A stretch of DNA of 12,180 bases from Streptosporangiaceae bacterium (GTDB lineage: Bacteria; Actinomycetota; Actinomycetes; Streptosporangiales; Streptosporangiaceae): NCBI GenBank assembly GCA_025934635.1, contig JAICWX010000258.1, positions 1 through 12,180 of the forward strand, given 5' to 3'. The position numbers were made by a program, and so were the translations under genes. Below the pieces are notes generated by a model. It made no database searches, was not told the DNA's origin, and saw nothing but the letters and a program-made list of their open reading frames with translations. This document shows, piece by piece, positions 8,776-12,180 of this stretch. Numbering within the stretch: the first letter of the stretch is position 1; each line of letters starts with the position of its first letter.

Positions 8776-9006
8776 ATGGTCGTGGGGCTCTCCGTTATCC
8801 TGGTCATCACCAGCTGCGTGATGATCTTGCTCGTGCTGCTGCACAAGGGCAAGGGCGGCGGTCTGTCCGACCTGTTCGGTGGCGGCGTCAGCTCCACCCT
8901 CGGCTCGTCCTCCGTGGTTGAGCGGAACCTGGACCGGATCACGATTTTCTTCGGTGTCCTGTGGTTCGTGTGCATTATCGCCCTCGGCTGGCTGATTAAT
9001 CACTAA
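8776..9006 (+). CDS. secG: Preprotein translocase subunit SecG
   Basis: A 76-residue inner-membrane protein, the small third subunit of the SecYEG protein-export channel. It has two membrane helices, residues about 4-22 and 54-73, linked by the conserved glycine-rich cytoplasmic loop LLHKGKGGGLSDLFGGG, which is the SecG signature, followed by SSSVVERNLDRIT. Length is typical. The ATG at 8776 is preceded by AGGAGA near 8758-8763, spaced about 12 bases. The gene sits between tpiA and rbpA, the usual actinobacterial location, and may be transcribed with the glycolytic genes. Confidence 0.95.
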   Translation: MVVGLSVILVITSCVMILLVLLHKGKGGGLSDLFGGGVSSTLGSSSVVERNLDRITIFFGVLWFVCIIALGWLINH

Positions 9007-9018
9007 CCTGTAGGTACG

Positions 9019-9049
9019 TCCCGCATCGAAGTTATCCCGCATCGAAGTT
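9019..9049 (+). repeat. Tandem 15-bp direct repeat upstream of rbpA
   Basis: TCCCGCATCGAAGTT occurs twice, at 9019-9033 and 9035-9049, exactly identical and spaced 16 bases start to start, in the 80-base gap between secG and rbpA. A TATAGC box at 9057-9062 lies just downstream and could be a -10. The repeat may be a tandem activator or repressor site for rbpA, or a simple duplication. No regulator can be named from it. Confidence 0.55.
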
Positions 9050-9086
9050 CCGGCTTTATAGCTCCATGGCCTTCAAGGGGTGATCT

Positions 9087-9419
9087 GTGAGTAGTGGCAA
9101 CGCCATCCGCGGCAGCAGGGTCGGCGCGGGTCCGATGGGAGAGGCCGAGCGCGGCGAGGCCGCTCCTCGCGTCTGGGTTTCCTTCTGGTGCGCGAACAAG
9201 CACGAGACGCGTCCGAGTTTCGCGACCGACGCGGCGATCCCTGACACCTGGGAATGCCCCCGCTGCGGCAACCCCGCGGGCCAGAACGAGCAGGCCCCGC
9301 CGAACCCGCCGCGCGTCGAGCCTTATAAGACGCACCTCGCCTACGTGAAGGAGCGTCGCAGCGACTCCGACGGCGAGGCCATCCTGGCCGAGGCCCTGGC
9401 CCGCCTGCGCGGAGCCTAG
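9087..9419 (+). CDS. rbpA: RNA polymerase-binding protein RbpA
   Basis: A 110-residue RbpA, the actinobacterial protein that binds RNA polymerase and the principal sigma factors and stabilises open promoter complexes. The middle part is the zinc-binding core, with ligand candidates C35, H39, C57 and C60 in FWCANKHE and WECPRCG. The basic linker PPRVEPYKTHLAYVKERR leads into the sigma-binding helix DGEAILAEALARLR at the C-terminus. The GTG at 9087 has AAGGGG at 9074-9079, seven bases upstream. It follows secG after 80 bases that contain a tandem repeat, so it probably has its own promoter. A strong hairpin at 9458-9492 follows. Confidence 0.95.
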   Translation: MSSGNAIRGSRVGAGPMGEAERGEAAPRVWVSFWCANKHETRPSFATDAAIPDTWECPRCGNPAGQNEQAPPNPPRVEPYKTHLAYVKERRSDSDGEAILAEALARLRGA

Positions 9420-9457
9420 CCCCGAGCCTGGCGGCGCCGCAGCCGCACTAGCATGAC

Positions 9458-9492
9458 GAAGCCCCGGTTCCAGCCCGCTGGACCGGGGCTTC
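9458..9492 (+). terminator. Hairpin terminator after rbpA
   Basis: GAAGCCCCGG at 9458-9467 pairs with CCGGGGCTTC at 9483-9492, and the stem continues inward as TCCAG/CTGGA with one bulged T, leaving a short loop. It starts 38 bases after the rbpA stop. It lacks a U-run, as is common in actinobacterial terminators. The near-symmetric arms could also work for transcripts from the right. Confidence 0.75.
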
Positions 9493-9729
9493 ATCGTGCG
9501 CACCCGATCTTCATCAAGCGGCCCGGGGACTCCCGACCTCCAGCCCTCAGCATCCACATCCGCATCACAGGGCCGCCCGGTCGCCTGCCCCGGCTCCCCG
9601 CAGCGACATTGATGCTCCATCGATGTCGTCGCAGCAGCATTGATGCTCCCTCCATGCCGTCAGCCGCGGCACCCCGGGCACGGCGCCAGGCGCACCGCGG
9701 GCATCACCCGCCGAGCACGGGAACAAAGC
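9493..9729. other. Non-coding spacer with a repeated hairpin motif
   Basis: No gene is supported between the two terminators. The notable content is CATTGATGCTCC, present at 9607-9618 and again at 9638-9649. The first copy is part of a 10-pair stem, 9604-9613 with 9619-9628 (one G-T pair, loop GCTCC). The second copy sits in a similar but poorer context ending CCATGC. The rest is GC-rich and featureless to the eye. Confidence 0.5.
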
Positions 9730-9763
9730 CGAGGCGCGGCCCGGGGGACCGGGTCGCGCCTCG
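9730..9763 (-). terminator. Hairpin terminator of the APC permease gene
   Basis: CGAGGCGCGGCCCGG at 9730-9744 pairs with CCGGGTCGCGCCTCG at 9749-9763: a 15-pair stem with a single G-T pair and the four-base loop GGGA. It lies 22 bases past the permease stop, and on the minus strand is followed by GCTTTGTTCC, a modest T-rich tail. It faces the rbpA terminator, separating the two converging transcripts. Confidence 0.8.
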
Positions 9764-9785
9764 AGGGTGCTGCTGGACGGTGGTG

Positions 9786-11336
9786 CTAGAGGCCTTCGTT
9801 GATCAGGCGGCCGGCCTGCTCGTACTTGGCGGGCTTGTACTTCTTGAAGTAGAAGGCGGTACCGACGCCGATCAGTACCACCACGCCGTCGATCGGGCCG
9901 AGCCAGTTCGCGTAGGAGTAACTGCCGGCGCCCAGGAAGTCGATGTTCGTGAACAGCAGGTACACCACGTAGGCCTGGGAGATGAAGGACAGCAGCGGGG
10001 CCAGCCTGGTCCGCCACCAGTGCACCTCGTCCTTGTGGAAGCGCTCGAAGTAGACCAGCACGCTGAGTGAGACCACCGCCTGCACCGACAAGATGATGAT
10101 CACGCCCATGACGGCCATCAGGCCGTAGAGCTGGATGTAGGCCTGGGTGTTGGGATCGTTACTGCCGGTGAATATGGCGAACAGGCCGATGATGATGGCG
10201 GCGACGACGGTCTGGGTGATCGACGCGATGTGCGGGCTCTTCCACCTGGGGTGGGTCCGGCCGAGCGCCCGCGGAGCCAGGCCCTCGCGGCCGACGGAGT
10301 ACAGGTAGCGCGCGCTGGTGTTGTGGAAGGCCATGCCGCAGGCGAAGGAACCGGTGATGATCAGGTAGCTCATCACCGAGGCGACCCAGTGCCCGGCGTA
10401 CTGGCCGGCCGGGATCAGGAAGAAATGGGCCGCGTCCTTCTGCGACTGGGCGACCGCCGCGTTGGTGCTGGAGTACCCGGCCAGCGAGGCCCAGGACGTG
10501 ATCGTGTAGAAGATGCCGAGCCCGATCACCGAGATGTACATGGCGCGCGGGATGTTCCGCTTGGGGTCGCGGGATTCCTCGCCGTAGTTCGGTGCCATCT
10601 CGAAGCCGACCCAGGACCAGAAGGCGAAGAACAGGCCGATGCCGATCGCTCCCGCCGCCAGCTTCCCCTCGGCCGGGAAGCCCTTGAACGCGTTCACCGG
10701 GTTGAGCGGGGCGGCGGTCACATGGCCCTTGGCGAACAGGAAGATGTCGAAGATGATCAGGATGACGACTTCGCTGATCAGCCCGATCGCGAGCACGATG
10801 CTGGAGACCCGGACGTCGAAGTAGGTCAGGGCACTGATGAGCAGCACCATGCCCAGCGCGAGCCAGGGCCAGCCGACGTCCACCCCGAACTGGTTCAGCT
10901 TCAGGTTGAGGAAGTAGGCGAAGCCGCCCGCCAGCGAGGCCTCGAAGACCGAGTAGGCGACCACCGAGGCGTAGCCGGTCCCGATGCCGAGCTCCCGGCC
11001 GAGCCCGTGGCTGATGTAGGAGTAGAAGCCGCCTGCCGTGGTCTTTTTCCTGGCCATTGCGACGTAACCGACGGAGAACACCACGAGCACGATCGTGGCG
11101 AACCCGAAAGCGGCCGGGGCGCCGACGCCCTGGCCGAAGCCCACCACGATGGGCGTGTTGAACAGCATGGCCGAGATCGGGGCGGCCCCGGTCACGGTCA
11201 GGAACAGGACGCCGCCAAGCCCGATCGCTCCCTTGCGGAGCTTGGCCACATCCTGGCGTTCTGAGACGTCATAGTCCTCAGCGAGTTCAGCCGTCGCCGA
11301 GACGCTGGGGACTTCGGGGACATGGGGATGACCCAT
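9786..11336 (-). CDS. APC-superfamily amino acid permease
   Basis: A 516-residue membrane transporter of the amino acid-polyamine-organocation superfamily. A charged N-terminal tail of about 35 residues precedes a first helix with the typical GGVLFLTVTGAAPISAM segment (the broken helix 1). About twelve hydrophobic segments can be seen overall, including ATIVLVVFSVGYVAMARK, the FFAFWSWVGFEMAPNYGEESRDPKRNIPRA block (helix 6 and the following E-E-x-x-x-P-x-R/N-x-x-P loop typical of APC permeases), and the GMAFHNTSARYLYSVGREGLAP region (helix 8). The ATG at 11336 is chosen because GGAGG lies 7 bases upstream; longer in-frame starts would cross the divergent promoter and overlap the aminotransferase. 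The substrate is not clear; the divergent class III aminotransferase suggests an amino acid or amine. Ends before a strong terminator at 9730-9763. Confidence 0.92.
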   Translation of the reverse strand: MGHPHVPEVPSVSATAELAEDYDVSERQDVAKLRKGAIGLGGVLFLTVTGAAPISAMLFNTPIVVGFGQGVGAPAAFGFATIVLVVFSVGYVAMARKKTTAGGFYSYISHGLGRELGIGTGYASVVAYSVFEASLAGGFAYFLNLKLNQFGVDVGWPWLALGMVLLISALTYFDVRVSSIVLAIGLISEVVILIIFDIFLFAKGHVTAAPLNPVNAFKGFPAEGKLAAGAIGIGLFFAFWSWVGFEMAPNYGEESRDPKRNIPRAMYISVIGLGIFYTITSWASLAGYSSTNAAVAQSQKDAAHFFLIPAGQYAGHWVASVMSYLIITGSFACGMAFHNTSARYLYSVGREGLAPRALGRTHPRWKSPHIASITQTVVAAIIIGLFAIFTGSNDPNTQAYIQLYGLMAVMGVIIILSVQAVVSLSVLVYFERFHKDEVHWWRTRLAPLLSFISQAYVVYLLFTNIDFLGAGSYSYANWLGPIDGVVVLIGVGTAFYFKKYKPAKYEQAGRLINEGL

Positions 11337-11363
11337 AGGTACACCTCCGGCGCATTTGCGGGG

Positions 11364-11393
11364 AGCGTAACAGCCTGCGGGAACCATGATCAA
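11364..11393 (-). promoter_or_regulatory. Promoter candidate of the APC permease
   Basis: On the minus strand TTGATC (11393-11388) and TACGCT (11369-11364) are spaced by 18 bases and fit TTGACN/TANNNT. A transcript starting near 11357 would have a leader of about 20 bases with the GGAGG ribosome site, which fits the gene start at 11336. Confidence 0.5.
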
Positions 11394-11400
11394 GAGTTCT

Positions 11401-11460
11401 GGTTCAGTTAATCTGAGCGAAACCTGACCTCTTGACAGGAAACGGTCAGAGAGATACTTC
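11401..11460 (+). promoter_or_regulatory. Promoter and operator candidate of the aminotransferase gene
   Basis: A consensus TTGACA lies at 11432-11437, with a weak TACTTC at 11455-11460 after 17 bases. It is enclosed by a perfect inverted repeat CTGACC (11424-11429) and GGTCAG (11444-11449). A related GGTTCAG-ttaat-CTGAGC dyad lies at 11401-11418. These half-sites around the -35 look like a regulator site, but the regulator is not in the window. Confidence 0.4.
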
Positions 11461-11519
11461 TTTGGTTGAGCCGAAGAGCCGTAATGGTTTGCGGCACCTG
11501 CGACGGTGACGGAGGCACG

Positions 11520-12180
11520 GTGACCGAGGAACTCATCTCCTTCGCCTCCAAGCAGGACATGCTGGCGAAGTCCAAGCAGTTCTGGAACCCGGACAAGACG
11601 CAGTTCTGGCAGGACGCCGGCGTGCCGCTGGTCATCGACCGGCGCGAGGGCTACTACATCTATGACGTCGACGGCAAGCGCCTGATCGACACGCACCTCA
11701 ACGGCGGCACCTACAACCTGGGCCACCGCAACCCCGAGGTGGTCGCGGCGGTGACGGCGGCCATGCAGCGCTTCGACATCGGGAACCACCACTTCCCGTC
11801 GCTGGCCCGCACCACCCTGGCCGAGGCCCTGGTGCAGACCGCGCCGCCCGGCTCGAGCCTGGCCAAGGTCATGTACGGCAGCGGCGGCGGCGAGGCCATC
11901 GACATCGCGCTGAAGAGCGCCCGGCACGCGACCGGCAAGCGCAAGATCGTCTCGATCGCCAAGGCCTACCACGGGCACACCGGGCTGGCCGTGGCCACCG
12001 GCGACGAGCGGTTCGCCACCTTGTTCCTGGCCGACCGGCCGGACGAGTTCACCCACGTTCCGTTCAACGACCTGGCCGCGATGGAAGACGCGCTGCGCGG
12101 CCGCGACGTGGCCGCCGTGATCATGGAGACGATCCCGGCCACCTACGGCTTCCCGCTGCCCGCGCCCGGCTACCTGGCCG
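11520..12180 (+). CDS. Class III PLP-dependent aminotransferase, 5' part
   Basis: The first about 220 residues of a class III (omega-type) aminotransferase, running off the right edge. It shows the family's N-terminal GYYIYDVDGKRLIDTHLNGGTYNLGHRNPEVV block, the cofactor-binding GSGGGEAIDIALKSAR loop (about bases 11879-11926) and the AYHGHTGLA stretch, where the histidine next to the PLP ring is expected. The catalytic lysine and C-terminal domain are outside the window, so substrate class is open. The start is taken as GTG at 11520 with GGAGG at 11511-11515, although the spacing is short (4 bases); an in-frame ATG at 11484 would add 12 Gly/Cys-rich residues without known homology. Divergent from the APC permease, hence a likely uptake-plus-transamination unit. 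Confidence 0.9.
   Translation, partial: MTEELISFASKQDMLAKSKQFWNPDKTQFWQDAGVPLVIDRREGYYIYDVDGKRLIDTHLNGGTYNLGHRNPEVVAAVTAAMQRFDIGNHHFPSLARTTLAEALVQTAPPGSSLAKVMYGSGGGEAIDIALKSARHATGKRKIVSIAKAYHGHTGLAVATGDERFATLFLADRPDEFTHVPFNDLAAMEDALRGRDVAAVIMETIPATYGFPLPAPGYLA

Noticed and set aside
7354..9042. 562-codon minus-strand open frame across pgk, tpiA and secG
   Set aside because: Antisense to intact glycolytic genes, with no recognisable domain and no ribosome site.
9601..9650. Possible CRISPR-like or tandem repeat array
   Set aside because: Only two imperfect copies of about 12 bases with no regular spacer pattern and no cas genes.
9453..10070. 205-codon plus-strand frame after rbpA
   Set aside because: It begins in the terminator hairpin, crosses a second terminator and ends antisense to the permease; no domain is visible.
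10230..11264. 344-codon plus-strand frame within the permease gene
   Set aside because: Shadow of the permease: charged, low-complexity translation without motifs, while the minus strand encodes clear membrane helices.
11337..12056. N-terminal extension of the permease frame to 12056
   Set aside because: It would run antisense through the aminotransferase and the divergent promoter; the ATG at 11336 has a good GGAGG site and gives the normal permease N-terminus.

Overview
The window is a high-GC stretch of an actinobacterial chromosome. The gene order rapZ-yvcK-whiA followed by gap-pgk-tpiA-secG-rbpA is a classic Actinomycetota core arrangement, and WhiA and RbpA are lineage markers. The RbpA N-terminus, with a GNAIRGSRVGAGPMGEAERGE-like opening, suggests a non-Streptomyces filamentous actinomycete, perhaps Streptosporangiales-like; that placement is inference only.

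Layout: (1) bases 2-2482, plus strand: the 3' end of rapZ, then yvcK and whiA, tightly packed and probably co-transcribed. (2) 2479-5368, an accessory block between whiA and gap. It starts with a possible gene remnant on the minus strand. A PadR-type repressor gene and a HAAS-domain membrane protein gene follow on the plus strand, with a leaderless-looking promoter that contains a perfect inverted repeat. A minus-strand pair follows: a YCII/DGPF protein and an ECF42-type sigma factor, preceded by a candidate ECF42 self-promoter. (3) 5390-5645, a divergent regulatory region containing a perfect GGTCTAGACC palindrome like DasR/HutC-type GntR operators, upstream of gap. (4) 5646-8682, glycolytic operon gap-pgk-tpiA with TAATG stop/start overlaps. 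(5) secG and rbpA, each behind a short leader holding a structured or repeated element. (6) 9420-9785, non-coding, with two strong hairpins that probably terminate the converging rbpA and permease transcripts. (7) 9786-12180, an APC-superfamily permease on the minus strand, divergent from a class III PLP aminotransferase that runs off the window. The pair suggests uptake and transamination of an amino acid or amine.

Most genes are ordinary housekeeping genes. I did not find a clearly new multi-gene system. The points most worth a second look are the padR promoter/operator architecture, signs of a recombination scar on both sides of the padR-HAAS cassette (a truncated minus-strand ORF on the left and a sigma-factor reading frame that runs about 50 codons past its expected end on the right), the dre-like palindrome before the glycolytic operon, and the ECF42-type promoter.
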